Source: Anaerolineae bacterium
GTDB taxonomy: Bacteria > Chloroflexota > Anaerolineae > J102
Reading direction: 5' to 3'
DNA length: 32,376 nt
NCBI GenBank assembly: GCA_015485435.1
Contig: WFTO01000446.1
Coordinates: 1-32,376 of the forward strand
The notes under the pieces are model-generated. The model had not been told where the DNA came from. It was given only the letters and a program-made list of their open reading frames with translations, and made no database searches. This document shows positions 9,179 through 16,532 of this stretch, in pieces. Both the position numbers and the translations under genes were made by a program. Position 1 is the first letter of the stretch. Every line of letters starts with the position of its first letter.

Positions 9179-9209
9179 ATTGTATCAGCTTCATCCTCAT
9201 CCAGTCCAA
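9179..9209 (-). promoter_or_regulatory. Possible leaderless promoter of the dam-like gene
   Basis: On the minus strand TTGGAC (9209-9204) and TACAAT (9184-9179) are separated by 19 nt. Only 7 nt separate the TACAAT box from the ATG at 9171. That places the transcription start at or next to the start codon. No Shine-Dalgarno sequence is visible. The spacer is longer than ideal. Confidence 0.35.
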
Positions 9210-9254
9210 ACACCGATTGCGGGAAGAGGAATCCGTTGTTGTTCTATCTTCGCC

Positions 9255-10925
9255 CTATCTTTCAAAGAGTTTGATATGAGGTTCGATCTCATAAACCACA
9301 AAACGGATGTCCCCCGTCCGAGGATCGGTGACGCGTAGCCGTTCCTCCAAATGTAGCCCTAATGGCGTCAGTGCATCCTCTAATGCAGGTAAGTCGTGCA
9401 ATTGCCATCCGGGGAAGACGACAAAACGAGCGTAGCCGTAGGGGTCTCGCGCCACATCCTGCACCAACATCTTTTCATCGGCCCAATAGACGCGTTCATC
9501 TCTATCCCAGAGATACCAATTCCATTGCCAACCTAACCAGCGCTGGTAAATGACGCCATGGTAAGAGGGTACATTTTCATCTAGATAACGGGCCACGCTT
9601 AACAGGCCTGCATAGGCGCCATGATCACCGCCCACAGGAATCTTCGCGGCGGCGGCTCGCATCGCGCCTAAGCTCAATACGACCCCGACTCCAAGGATCA
9701 GCCCCCGACGCCAAATGGCCTTCCAAGCGTGAAGTTTGTCTATGGAGATCACTGCACCTTGGGCTGTAAGCATCGCGGATAGGGGCGCAAGGGGCAACAA
9801 ATAACGATCCCATGGCTGAAAACGGACGACTACGTGCAAAAGGAGATAGGCAAGGGTATAGCCAGCAAAAAGAAGCGTCCATGCATGACTATTGACGCCA
9901 TTCAAGGTGGCGCTTCGTTCGGTTGATGGCTTGAACGTTTCTGGCCAACGGTTGAAACGCAGCGAAAGTTGAAGTTGCCGCCATGCAGTAAACGTCGCGA
10001 TGAGACTTAGGACTATCATAATCAAGGTTCCAGCCACGCTCCCTCCCCACCAACGCCATACTTCCCACCATGCCAGTAGTCGAGTTGGCCATGCCCACGG
10101 AGAAACTATTCCTAGACCGCCATAGCTATGCCAGGCCTGAGTCCAAAAGTCGGGGATATGCGCTGGTAAAATGCGCCAGCCATCCCATTGCCAGACCTTA
10201 TACCAGATATAAGCAAATCCCAACGACGCTGAAAGCAAAGGAATTATCCAGGTCAGCACACGCTGATGAAGTGGAATGGCGGCGTGGGGAATCCTTATTT
10301 CCGACGAAATGCGTTTCAGCCATTTTTCAAAGATGCGTGGCCACTGACCCAGAAGCAAGGCCAACCACACCAAAGGAATCCATAACAAGGCATTCTGTTT
10401 GGTAGCAAAGCCCATGCCCAAAGCCAACCCAGCCAAAAGCCCCAATCGATAACTCGCCGCCCATAACGCCAAAACAATCCACATCGTGAGCATGGGATCC
10501 ATGTACATAGTCGGGGCAAAACTAATGGCAAAAGGAGAAAGGGCAAAGAACGCCAACGCCCACAGGCCGACACGTGCACCATAAAGACGCTGCGCCAACC
10601 GCCACACAAAGATCATTGTGACGAAAGAAATCAGCACGTTGAAACTTCGTCCGGCTGCATCGCTGGGGCCAAACCACTGAAACCAACGGGCCAATGAATA
10701 GAGAAAGAATGGTGGCTTATCCACAGCCACCCATTCCAGCATCACGTCCTTTCCAGAAGCGATTAAACGCGCCCAGTATCCGTATAGGGCCTCATCTTCA
10801 CGCAGTGGATACCAACCAAATTGCCAAACACGCAACAGAAGCCCCAGCAACAGACAAAACACTCCCCACGCCCTTTGACGCCATCCATTTGCGATGGTTT
10901 TTGCCACGGGACTAGTAGTCCCCAT
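9255..10925 (-). CDS. GT39/PMT-like membrane glycosyltransferase (ArnT/PMT_2 family)
   Basis: This is an integral membrane transferase that uses a polyprenyl-phosphate sugar donor and acts on the outer side of the membrane. It has about a dozen hydrophobic helices. The first extracytoplasmic loop carries the family signature YPLREDEALYGYW (the acidic pair Asp50-Glu51 in the longer numbering) and DKPP, as in ArnT/PMT enzymes. The C-terminal part (about 430-562) is a soluble domain. The first ATG at 10943 would overlap the response regulator gene by 32 nt. I prefer the in-frame ATG at 10925 (overlap 14 nt), but the choice is open. Length (556-562 aa) fits the family. Acceptor and sugar are unknown. 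The overlap with the regulator gene suggests coupled expression. Confidence 0.88.
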   Translation of the reverse strand: MGTTSPVAKTIANGWRQRAWGVFCLLLGLLLRVWQFGWYPLREDEALYGYWARLIASGKDVMLEWVAVDKPPFFLYSLARWFQWFGPSDAAGRSFNVLISFVTMIFVWRLAQRLYGARVGLWALAFFALSPFAISFAPTMYMDPMLTMWIVLALWAASYRLGLLAGLALGMGFATKQNALLWIPLVWLALLLGQWPRIFEKWLKRISSEIRIPHAAIPLHQRVLTWIIPLLSASLGFAYIWYKVWQWDGWRILPAHIPDFWTQAWHSYGGLGIVSPWAWPTRLLAWWEVWRWWGGSVAGTLIMIVLSLIATFTAWRQLQLSLRFNRWPETFKPSTERSATLNGVNSHAWTLLFAGYTLAYLLLHVVVRFQPWDRYLLPLAPLSAMLTAQGAVISIDKLHAWKAIWRRGLILGVGVVLSLGAMRAAAAKIPVGGDHGAYAGLLSVARYLDENVPSYHGVIYQRWLGWQWNWYLWDRDERVYWADEKMLVQDVARDPYGYARFVVFPGWQLHDLPALEDALTPLGLHLEERLRVTDPRTGDIRFVVYEIEPHIKLFER

Positions 10926-11643
10926 CAACTTGGCGCTCATCATCGACGCGGTGACAGATCACTGGCCCTTCAAAACGATATCCCACGCCTCGAACTGTTT
11001 GGATGTAACGAGGATGGGATGGATCGTCTTCGATCTTCTCCCTCAGCCAACGAATATGCACATCGACAGTGCGTGTGTTGCCCACATAATCGTAACCCCA
11101 CACGCGCGTCAATAACAGATCGCGGCTAAGCACGGCCCGTTCATTTCGCATCAACTCAGCCAATAGGCTGAATTCTTTGGGGCTCATCTCCAAACGCTTT
11201 CCCTGTAGCGTCACACGCCTCGTGATCAAATCCAGCGTTAGGTCGCCAGAATGGAAGCGGTTGAGGGCCGCGGGCGCCGACACGCGAGATCGGCGTAATA
11301 AAGCACGAATGCGAGCGACCAGCTCGCCCAAGCTAAAAGGCTTGGTCAAATAATCATCCGCTCCACTCTCCAGCCCGATGATTTTGTCCATCTCTGAACT
11401 GCGGGCAGTCAGCATCAGCACAGGAATCTGAGACGTCTGACGTAACGCGCGCATCAATGAGAGGCCATCCAAGCCCGGGAGCATCAAATCGAGGATGATG
11501 AGATCGAATTCGTTCCTGCGAGCCTTTTCTAACCCCTTCGGGCCCGTCGAGGCCGTTGATGTCTCATATCCTTGCTCTTTCAGGCTTAGCTTCAACGCCT
11601 TTCTCAGGTCTTCGTCATCTTCAATGATCAGCAACTTGGGCAT
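10912..11643 (-). CDS. OmpR/PhoB-family response regulator, orphan
   Basis: This is a 243-residue two-component DNA-binding regulator. The receiver domain (1-115) has the acidic pair IIEDDED, the phospho-acceptor Asp52 in LILDLMLPGLDG, Thr79 in LTAR, and Lys101 in LTKP. The C-terminal winged helix (about 128-230) contains LEMSPKEFSLLAELM and the wing motif TVRGVGYRF. The start is the ATG of MPKLLIIEDD, where the receiver fold begins. An upstream extension of the frame carries no domain. No histidine kinase gene lies beside it in the window, so its sensor must be encoded elsewhere. A well-formed -35/-10 pair ends 6 nt before the ATG, suggesting a leaderless transcript. Target genes are unknown. 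The overlapping GT39 gene and the 37-aa ORF upstream are candidates by position only. Confidence 0.94.
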   Translation of the reverse strand: MPKLLIIEDDEDLRKALKLSLKEQGYETSTASTGPKGLEKARRNEFDLIILDLMLPGLDGLSLMRALRQTSQIPVLMLTARSSEMDKIIGLESGADDYLTKPFSLGELVARIRALLRRSRVSAPAALNRFHSGDLTLDLITRRVTLQGKRLEMSPKEFSLLAELMRNERAVLSRDLLLTRVWGYDYVGNTRTVDVHIRWLREKIEDDPSHPRYIQTVRGVGYRFEGPVICHRVDDERQVDGDY

Positions 11644-11649
11644 AAAAAT

Positions 11650-11679
11650 ATAATAAACTGCCTGACAGAAAATCGTCAA
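11650..11679 (-). promoter_or_regulatory. Leaderless promoter of the response regulator
   Basis: Minus strand: TTGACG (11679-11674), an 18-nt spacer, TATTAT (11655-11650), then 6 nt to the ATG at 11643. No Shine-Dalgarno sequence lies in between. The geometry places the transcription start at about the start codon. This separates the regulator from the small ORF upstream. Confidence 0.55.
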
Positions 11680-11688
11680 TTCATCTTC

Positions 11689-11713
11689 CCCTGTCGGCCA
11701 TAAGCCAACAGGG
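11689..11713 (-). other. Hairpin between the 37-aa ORF and the response regulator promoter
   Basis: CCCTGTTGGC and GCCGACAGGG (minus strand) pair over 10 bp with one G-U pair and a 5-nt loop. The G-U becomes a C-A mismatch on the plus strand, so the structure favours minus-strand RNA. There is no U run after it, so it is not a standard terminator. It could be a 3' end processing structure or an operator. Confidence 0.35.
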
Positions 11714-11804
11714 CCACTTATCGAACACGACAATTTCACTTTGGAGGGGCAGCGTCTATGGAGAAACACCACAAAGCATCACATTTATCCACGCAAATTA
11801 TGCA

Positions 11805-11918
11805 TCATATTCCATCAATTGCAACATCCAAGCGTCGAATATGATCTGGATCATATCGATTCCAACGAAAATGATCCATACTGGGTTGTGTCACCTCCTC
11901 GAATGTTTTTACATTCAT
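11805..11918 (-). CDS. Small 37-aa protein of unknown function with a strong ribosome binding site
   Basis: I recognise no family. The ORF starts with ATG at 11918 and stops with TGA at 11807-11805. AAAGGAGGTG lies 5 nt before the start codon, among the strongest Shine-Dalgarno matches in the window. The peptide begins MNVKTFEEVTQPSMDHFRW and continues NRYDPDHIRRLDVAIDGI. It is charged, soluble, rich in Asp and Arg, and has no signal peptide or Cys. A 6-bp hairpin (GAATGT/ACATTC) straddles the first codons and could limit initiation. A perfect palindrome (11839-11856) lies inside it. It sits between the patatin gene and the response regulator, which has its own promoter. It could be a genuine small protein, a leader peptide or, less likely, chance. 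Confidence 0.45.
   Translation of the reverse strand: MNVKTFEEVTQPSMDHFRWNRYDPDHIRRLDVAIDGI
11839..11856. repeat. Perfect inverted repeat ATATGATC-TG-GATCATAT
   Basis: Two 8-nt arms are separated by 2 nt. It lies inside the 37-aa ORF and could be a dimeric regulator's operator, or just a consequence of the coded residues. It contains two GATC sites, of possible relevance to the Dam-like methylase nearby. Confidence 0.4.
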
Positions 11919-11947
11919 CGGTGCACCTCCTTTCTAAGTGTGTGTGG

Positions 11948-11987
11948 AGAGAAATCCCGAGGCCTGGACCTCGGGATTTCTCTTTTT
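11948..11987 (+). terminator. Strong rho-independent terminator reading on the plus strand
   Basis: A perfect 15-bp stem (left arm 11948-11962, right arm 11969-11983) with a 6-nt loop is followed by a T run to 11987. The T run lies on the plus strand, yet no plus-strand gene precedes it. On the minus strand it follows the patatin stop codon, but only an A run precedes the stem and no T run follows. It may work weakly in both directions. Confidence 0.7.
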
Positions 11988-12008
11988 ACGAGGAATGCTG
12001 GGATGCAA

Positions 12009-12998
12009 TCAATCCGCCCGAATCCGGTGTAAAATCGCTTCTAAACGCTCAGTCCAAGAGTTCGGCATTGGGGCATCATTTTCAGGGTCTGGCCTTTCGG
12101 TTTCTAACCGGTTAGCCATTTGGGTCAAATATTCTTTTGTTAATTCATATCCATGATGGATGAGGTTATGTGTATGGCTTAGGTCCCAAAATGGAATACG
12201 TTGATCGTAATACAATTTCCAACGATGCACTGGCACATCCATCAGCTCAGCCAGCTGCAATTCCAATTCGATATGACGATTCTCCATGGTGGTAAAAACG
12301 CGATCCAGCAGGCTCGTCAATCCTTTGACCGGTTGTTCCGGGGGTAATGGATGAAACAGGTCGAGGGCGATGATCTCGGTGGCGCCATGCCGTAAAGCTG
12401 GTTCTATGGGTAGATCGCTGACCGCTCCACCGTCGACCATCAGGCCGTCCGCCATTTTGATAGGAGGCAACCAGGGGGGGATGGCTGCTGAGGCGAGCAT
12501 GCTGTCCAACACCGGGTCGTCGGGGTTTTCGCCAAAGATCACCCGACGGTGGTGATGAATGTCGGCTGCGATGATGTAAAGTTCAGGGCCTTCCAGGTCT
12601 CGGAAGCGCAATTCGGGCGTGATACCATGCCGAGCATAAAAATCACGAGCCTGTTCCAGATAGCTCTGGCTGTTGATACCGGGCAATAGGGTTCGCAGCA
12701 TGGCGCGGATAAAATCGCCTGGGGCAAAATCGCCGCGAGCAGCGTCATCCCACACTTCGATCATGCGATCGATCGTTTCTGGACTGTAACCGAATCTGGC
12801 AAGGAACGCCCCATTAATTGCCCCGATTGAAGTGCCAACCACCATATCTGGGCGAATGCCTTCTTCCAACAATGCACGTAGCGCACCGACCTGCATGGCG
12901 CCACGTGGGCCACCTCCACTCAATACGAAGGTGATCTTTGGAGGCGGAGGGGTTTCGATTTGTTTGGAATCACGCGATCTCAATGTAAAAAATGACAT
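12009..12998 (-). CDS. Patatin-like phospholipase
   Basis: This is a serine lipid acyl hydrolase of the patatin/RssA type, 329 residues from the chosen start. The oxyanion loop is SGGGPRG (27-33), the nucleophile elbow GTSIG (55-59, Ser57) and the catalytic dyad aspartate is in DGG (189-191). All active-site elements are intact. There is no signal peptide, and a short Pro-rich linker (about 13-20) precedes the domain. I use the ATG at 12998, because GGAGGTG stands 5 nt upstream. The frame remains open for 45 more codons but those are unlike coding sequence. A TTGCCC-N17-GATAAT promoter lies just upstream. The gene is single, divergent from the tRNA-Glu gene, and ends just before a strong hairpin. 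The substrate (phospholipid or neutral lipid) is unknown. Confidence 0.93.
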   Translation of the reverse strand: MSFFTLRSRDSKQIETPPPPKITFVLSGGGPRGAMQVGALRALLEEGIRPDMVVGTSIGAINGAFLARFGYSPETIDRMIEVWDDAARGDFAPGDFIRAMLRTLLPGINSQSYLEQARDFYARHGITPELRFRDLEGPELYIIAADIHHHRRVIFGENPDDPVLDSMLASAAIPPWLPPIKMADGLMVDGGAVSDLPIEPALRHGATEIIALDLFHPLPPEQPVKGLTSLLDRVFTTMENRHIELELQLAELMDVPVHRWKLYYDQRIPFWDLSHTHNLIHHGYELTKEYLTQMANRLETERPDPENDAPMPNSWTERLEAILHRIRAD

Positions 12999-13020
12999 GA
13001 GCACACCTCCATAGGTGATC

Positions 13021-13049
13021 ATTATCCTGTACGGTAGGTTCTTGGGCAA
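13021..13049 (-). promoter_or_regulatory. Promoter of the patatin-like gene
   Basis: Minus strand: TTGCCC (13049-13044), 17-nt spacer, GATAAT (13026-13021). It lies 22 nt upstream of the ATG at 12998, leaving room for the GGAGGTG ribosome binding site. Confidence 0.55.
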
Positions 13050-13117
13050 GGTTCCGTTTCGGCATGGGCGTTCTGATGACGCGTTCCCTTGGATTCGGGC
13101 TTTGTGAGGACGTAAAA

Positions 13118-13146
13118 TTGACAAAACCTTCATTCATCCGTATAAT
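13118..13146 (+). promoter_or_regulatory. Consensus sigma-70-type promoter of tRNA-Glu
   Basis: TTGACA (13118-13123), 17-nt spacer and TATAAT (13141-13146) match the housekeeping consensus perfectly. The box ends 28 nt before the mature tRNA, as expected for a strongly expressed stable RNA. Confidence 0.85.
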
Positions 13147-13174
13147 TTGCCTTGTCCAATTCATTTTTGCCAAT

Positions 13175-13250
13175 GGCCCATTCGTCTAGTGGACTAGGAT
13201 GCAGCCCTCTCAAGGCTGAGACACGGGTTCGAACCCCGTATGGGCCACCA
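13175..13250 (+). tRNA. tRNA-Glu (anticodon CTC)
   Basis: The 76-nt gene folds into a full cloverleaf. The acceptor stem pairs GGCCCAT (13175-13181) with ATGGGCC (13240-13246). The D arm begins at GTCTAGTGG. The anticodon stem pairs CAGCC with GGCTG around the loop CTCTCAA, with anticodon CTC at 13209-13211. The T arm contains GGTTCGAAC. CCA is encoded (13248-13250). It decodes GAG. A consensus promoter precedes it and a terminator begins within 3 nt of the CCA end, so it is a single-gene transcription unit. Confidence 0.96.
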
Positions 13251-13252
13251 AG

Positions 13253-13276
13253 ACCGCCCTTTTGGGCGGTTTTTTT
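13253..13276 (+). terminator. Rho-independent terminator after tRNA-Glu
   Basis: ACCGCCC and GGGCGGT form a 7-bp stem with a TTTT loop, followed by a run of seven T (13270-13276). Confidence 0.9.
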
Positions 13277-13319
13277 GTCTCAAAATTATGTCGCGCCGCG
13301 CCAACCCTCCTCAATTGAG

Positions 13320-13348
13320 TTATCATCCCGGCATTTTTGTGCTAGAAT
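13320..13348 (+). promoter_or_regulatory. Probable promoter of citrate synthase
   Basis: TTATCA (13320-13325), 17-nt spacer, TAGAAT (13343-13348). This gives an untranslated leader of about 80 nt before the ATG at 13437. Confidence 0.5.
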
Positions 13349-13364
13349 AAAATCATTGTAGGAC

Positions 13365-13385
13365 GATTGATTGCCATGATCAATC
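13365..13385 (+). repeat. Inverted repeat in the gltA leader
   Basis: GATTGAT (13365-13371) and ATCAATC (13379-13385) flank a 7-nt loop just downstream of the predicted transcription start. It could be an operator or an RNA hairpin controlling citrate synthase. Confidence 0.4.
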
Positions 13386-13436
13386 CCCCGGAATGCAATG
13401 TCGCATCCTCTCTCCTAAAACAAAGAGGTAAATAAA

Positions 13437-14723
13437 ATGGGTAAAGACACGCTTACCATCATTGACAATCGTACGGGCAAGTCTTATGAAGCGCCCATTA
13501 CGGATGGCACGATTCGCGCCATGGATCTGAGGCAGATCAAGGTGAACCCGGACGATTTCGGGATCATGAGTTATGATCCCGGCTTTAAAAATACGGCCTC
13601 AACCCGCAGCAAAATCACGTTTATCGATGGGGAAAAAGGCATTTTAAGGTATCGGGGGTATCCTATAGAAGAGATCGCTGAAAATGCGACTTACTTAGAA
13701 GCTGCCTATCTGGTCATGTATGGGGAATTGCCCACGCGAGAACAATACGAACAGTGGGTCTATGATATCACACATCACACCCTGGTCCATGAAAACCTTC
13801 GTACGTTCCTGGATGGCTTCCGATATGACGCCCATCCCATGGGCATCTTCATCAGCTCTGTGGCCGCCATGTCCACATTCTATCCGGAGGCCAAAAATAT
13901 TTTTGACCAAGAATCGGTGGAACTGCAGACCAAGCGATTGATTGCCAAGGTGCCCACTATTGCCGCATTCGCCTATCGCCATTCTCAGGGATTGCGCTAT
14001 TCGTATCCGGATAATGATCTCAGCTATGTGGGGAATTTCCTGAACATGATGTTCAAAATGACCGAACTAAAATACAAACCCAATCCGGTCATTGAACGAG
14101 CTTTGGAAATTCTCTGGATTCTGCACATTGATCATGAACAAAATTGTTCCACCACCACCATGCGAGCCATCGGCAGCGCTCATGCCGATCCCTATGTGGC
14201 GGTAGCTGGCGCGGCAGCGGCGTTGTCGGGCCCATTGCATGGTGGCGCCAACGAGCGAGTGCTGCGGATGCTCAAACGTATTGGCAGCGTAGAAAATATT
14301 CCCGACTATCTGAAATTGGTAGAAAGCGGCCAGGAACGCTTGATGGGCTTTGGGCACCGAGTCTATAAAAACTATGACCCGCGAGCCCGCATCATCAAGA
14401 ACTTCGCTCACGAAGTCTTTAAGGTCACTGGGAAAAATCCGCTCCTGGATATTGCCATCGAGTTGGAACAGCGGGCCCTCAACGAGGAATACTTCATTAA
14501 GCGCAAACTTTATCCCAATGTTGACTTTTACAGCGGGATCATTTATCAAGCCATTGGTATCCCGACCTCTATGTTTACCGTCATGTTCGCCATTCCGCGA
14601 ACGGTGGGCTGGCTGGCCCAATGGCGCGAGATGTTGCAGGATCCGGAACAAAAGATCGCCCGTCCTCGTCAAATCTACGATGGCTACAGCGAGCGCCATT
14701 TTGTCCCCATGGATCAACGATAA
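13437..14723 (+). CDS. gltA: Citrate synthase (type II-like)
   Basis: This enzyme condenses oxaloacetate with acetyl-CoA to citrate, the entry step of the TCA cycle (EC 2.3.3.1), in the cytoplasm. The product is 428 residues, the length of hexameric type II enzymes, and has the N-terminal beta domain they share (residues 1-60). The catalytic triad is present: His268 in GPLHGGANE, His307 in GFGHRVYKNYDPRA and Asp363 in VDFYSG. The C-terminal RPRQIY motif binds substrate. AAAGAGGT lies 10 nt before the ATG. It has its own promoter and terminator, so it is monocistronic, which is usual for this gene. NADH regulation as in Gram-negative type II enzymes cannot be judged from the sequence alone. 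Confidence 0.97.
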   Translation: MGKDTLTIIDNRTGKSYEAPITDGTIRAMDLRQIKVNPDDFGIMSYDPGFKNTASTRSKITFIDGEKGILRYRGYPIEEIAENATYLEAAYLVMYGELPTREQYEQWVYDITHHTLVHENLRTFLDGFRYDAHPMGIFISSVAAMSTFYPEAKNIFDQESVELQTKRLIAKVPTIAAFAYRHSQGLRYSYPDNDLSYVGNFLNMMFKMTELKYKPNPVIERALEILWILHIDHEQNCSTTTMRAIGSAHADPYVAVAGAAAALSGPLHGGANERVLRMLKRIGSVENIPDYLKLVESGQERLMGFGHRVYKNYDPRARIIKNFAHEVFKVTGKNPLLDIAIELEQRALNEEYFIKRKLYPNVDFYSGIIYQAIGIPTSMFTVMFAIPRTVGWLAQWREMLQDPEQKIARPRQIYDGYSERHFVPMDQR

Positions 14724-14747
14724 CAATTCCTTTTATCCTCGCCCTCG

Positions 14748-14783
14748 CGCCCCCGGCCATCATACCGGGGGCGTTTCTATTTC
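14748..14783 (+). terminator. Terminator after citrate synthase
   Basis: CGCCCCCGG (14748-14756) and CCGGGGGCG (14765-14773) form a 9-bp GC-rich stem with an 8-nt loop, followed by a T-rich tract interrupted by C and A. It ends just before the next start codon. Confidence 0.75.
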
Positions 14784-14789
14784 AAACGA

Positions 14790-16085
14790 ATGAAGCGCAA
14801 AAAACTTCTCACCATTCTCGGCATCATTCTTTTTCTCACCCTGCTTTGCGGCCTGGCAGGCGTTTCGCTATGGAACCACTTTTGGCCAAATACTCCCGTT
14901 CAAAAACAAGTCATGCGCATGGTGCGCCCCTGGCGTTTCGACCTGCTAAGCTATGAAATAGATGCCATTCTCAGTAAAGCCGAAGAAGTCCTGACACAAC
15001 CAGGATCGCGTCTTTCGCACGAGGAGCAGATCACCTTCGTGCGAGATTACATCTCTCTGACCAATGAAATCCATCGCAAAAAAGGCCTGATTGAAAAAGC
15101 CTTTGCAGATCCCGCCATCACCAATCCTGAAGAAGCCACCCGAGACGCCCAGAAGCAACTCGATGCGTTGCTCGCCCAGCAGGCTGAGGCCCGCCCCCTG
15201 GTGGAAACCATTCTGGCGCAACAAGTGAGCCAAACCATTCAATCCCTGGGCATTGAAACATTTGGGATGGTATGGCCCCCTATTGCTTTTCGATTCAGTG
15301 CATTGCCCAACTATTTGATTGTCTCGCCACGCGATCGCATCGAACTTGAAGCGGGCGTGCATTTGCGCCCCAACCTGACAACGCCACAAAAAGAAGCCAT
15401 CGAGGATGAGGTCGCCCAATCCCTGAACCGCTCAACATTAATTGAAGAATTAGGGGGCTTGGGCGTCTGGCCTACTATGGTCTCGGATGAAGCCAGCCTT
15501 TCCTGGATTTTGAGTACCATTGCTCATGAGTGGGTTCATACCTATATGGTCTTCCATCCTTTGGGCTGGCATATGTTCGATAGCCCCGGCATGGACGCTA
15601 TCAATGAAACCGTGGCCACCATCGTTGGCGATGAAATAGGGGCGGAAGTGGGATTTCGCTATTATCACATCCCCAAACCCCAACCGAAAAGCCTGCCCGA
15701 GACGCCCGCTGAGCTACCTCCTCCTGACCCAAACAAATTTGATTTCCAGATAGAAATGCGACGGACCCGCCTGAAAGTAGATGAATTGCTCTCCCAGGGA
15801 AAGATCAACGAAGCGGAAGCTTACATGGAAGCCCGGCGCAGAGAATTCGTCAAGCATGGTTATTACATCCGTAAAATGAATCAGGCATACTTCGCCTTCC
15901 ATGGCACGTATGCTACAACCAGTGCCTCCACCGATCCCACCGGTCCTAAACTTCGCGAACTGCGATCGCTCACCCCCGATCTGGCCACATTTATCCGTGA
16001 AGTCAGAGAAATCAGCAAACCCGATGACCTGGACCGCCTGTTGGACCTATGGCGGCAGAAACAACAACGCCAACAGCCCCAATAA
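14790..16085 (+). CDS. Membrane-anchored protein with a gluzincin-like HExxH motif
   Basis: I do not recognise a named family. The 431-residue product has one N-terminal membrane segment (about 6-28, after KRKK), so the bulk probably faces outward. A coiled, charged region follows (about 55-150). HEWVH lies at 246-250 in a helix-like context, and NETVA follows 22 residues later (Glu273). That is the spacing expected of a gluzincin zinc metallopeptidase, where both His and the downstream Glu bind zinc. A Pro-rich linker (about 300-315) leads to a charged C-terminal helical region. The cysteine at position 20 lacks a small residue before it, so a lipobox is unlikely. No Shine-Dalgarno sequence precedes the ATG, which follows the gltA terminator at once. 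The peptidase function is inferred from the motif only. Confidence 0.75.
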   Translation: MKRKKLLTILGIILFLTLLCGLAGVSLWNHFWPNTPVQKQVMRMVRPWRFDLLSYEIDAILSKAEEVLTQPGSRLSHEEQITFVRDYISLTNEIHRKKGLIEKAFADPAITNPEEATRDAQKQLDALLAQQAEARPLVETILAQQVSQTIQSLGIETFGMVWPPIAFRFSALPNYLIVSPRDRIELEAGVHLRPNLTTPQKEAIEDEVAQSLNRSTLIEELGGLGVWPTMVSDEASLSWILSTIAHEWVHTYMVFHPLGWHMFDSPGMDAINETVATIVGDEIGAEVGFRYYHIPKPQPKSLPETPAELPPPDPNKFDFQIEMRRTRLKVDELLSQGKINEAEAYMEARRREFVKHGYYIRKMNQAYFAFHGTYATTSASTDPTGPKLRELRSLTPDLATFIREVREISKPDDLDRLLDLWRQKQQRQQPQ

Positions 16086-16402
16086 AGGTCCCTCAGCGCA
16101 CCTTCTCAATGCTCTGACGCCTGCAACGTGCGCCCCAATGTTTTAGAGATTCTGGTCGTAACAACAAACGTACCCGGTTTCGGGCCCTTGTGGCCAGCAT
16201 ATTATGACGAAATGCGGCGTGAACCTGAGCAGTCACCATTGGTCAAAGACATTTTCAGATCGTTGCCATGGGAGAATCGCTTTCCCGGGGCGACGTTGTC
16301 GAGACCTGGTAGTTTCTCTTCGCTACACCTTATTGGCGCCAATCTTTGCTGCTACAACAGCGGAGATGACCCATATTTCGTTGAAGTCTCGTCAGATATC
16401 GA

Positions 16403-16429
16403 CCTTCGAGGTCTGGTAGTCCTCGAAGG
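16403..16429. repeat. REP-like palindrome
   Basis: CCTTCGAGG and CCTCGAAGG pair over 9 bp around a 9-nt loop. The loop side (TCGAGGTCTGGTAGT) has a relative at 16300-16314. Short GC-rich intergenic palindromes of this kind are often dispersed through a genome. Copy number cannot be seen from this window. Confidence 0.45.
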
Positions 16430-16503
16430 CCTGCGGACAACGGCCAGCGTCCTATGAAATAACTGCTTCAGTGGACTTGTAGGGAAACGCTACGACAACG
16501 CGA

Positions 16504-16532
16504 TTGACAATGCCCCCAGGTGATGCGATAAT
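16504..16532 (+). promoter_or_regulatory. Promoter of the FHA gene cluster
   Basis: TTGACA (16504-16509), 17-nt spacer and GATAAT (16527-16532) lie 25 nt before the ATG at 16558. It is likely to drive the tandem FHA genes. Confidence 0.65.

Noticed and set aside
10926-10943. First ATG of the GT39 gene
   Set aside because: Not excluded, but the longer overlap with the regulator gene makes the next in-frame ATG equally or more likely. No family evidence requires the extra six residues.
11741-12115. 124-aa plus-strand ORF across the intergenic region
   Set aside because: It runs through the strong terminator and into the antisense of the patatin gene, with no recognisable domain. The minus-strand 37-aa ORF has the better start signals.
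16128-16457. 109-aa plus-strand ORF in the 16086-16557 gap
   Set aside because: GTG start without a ribosome binding site, no domain, and it contains the palindromic repeat. It may be a decayed gene, but that cannot be supported.
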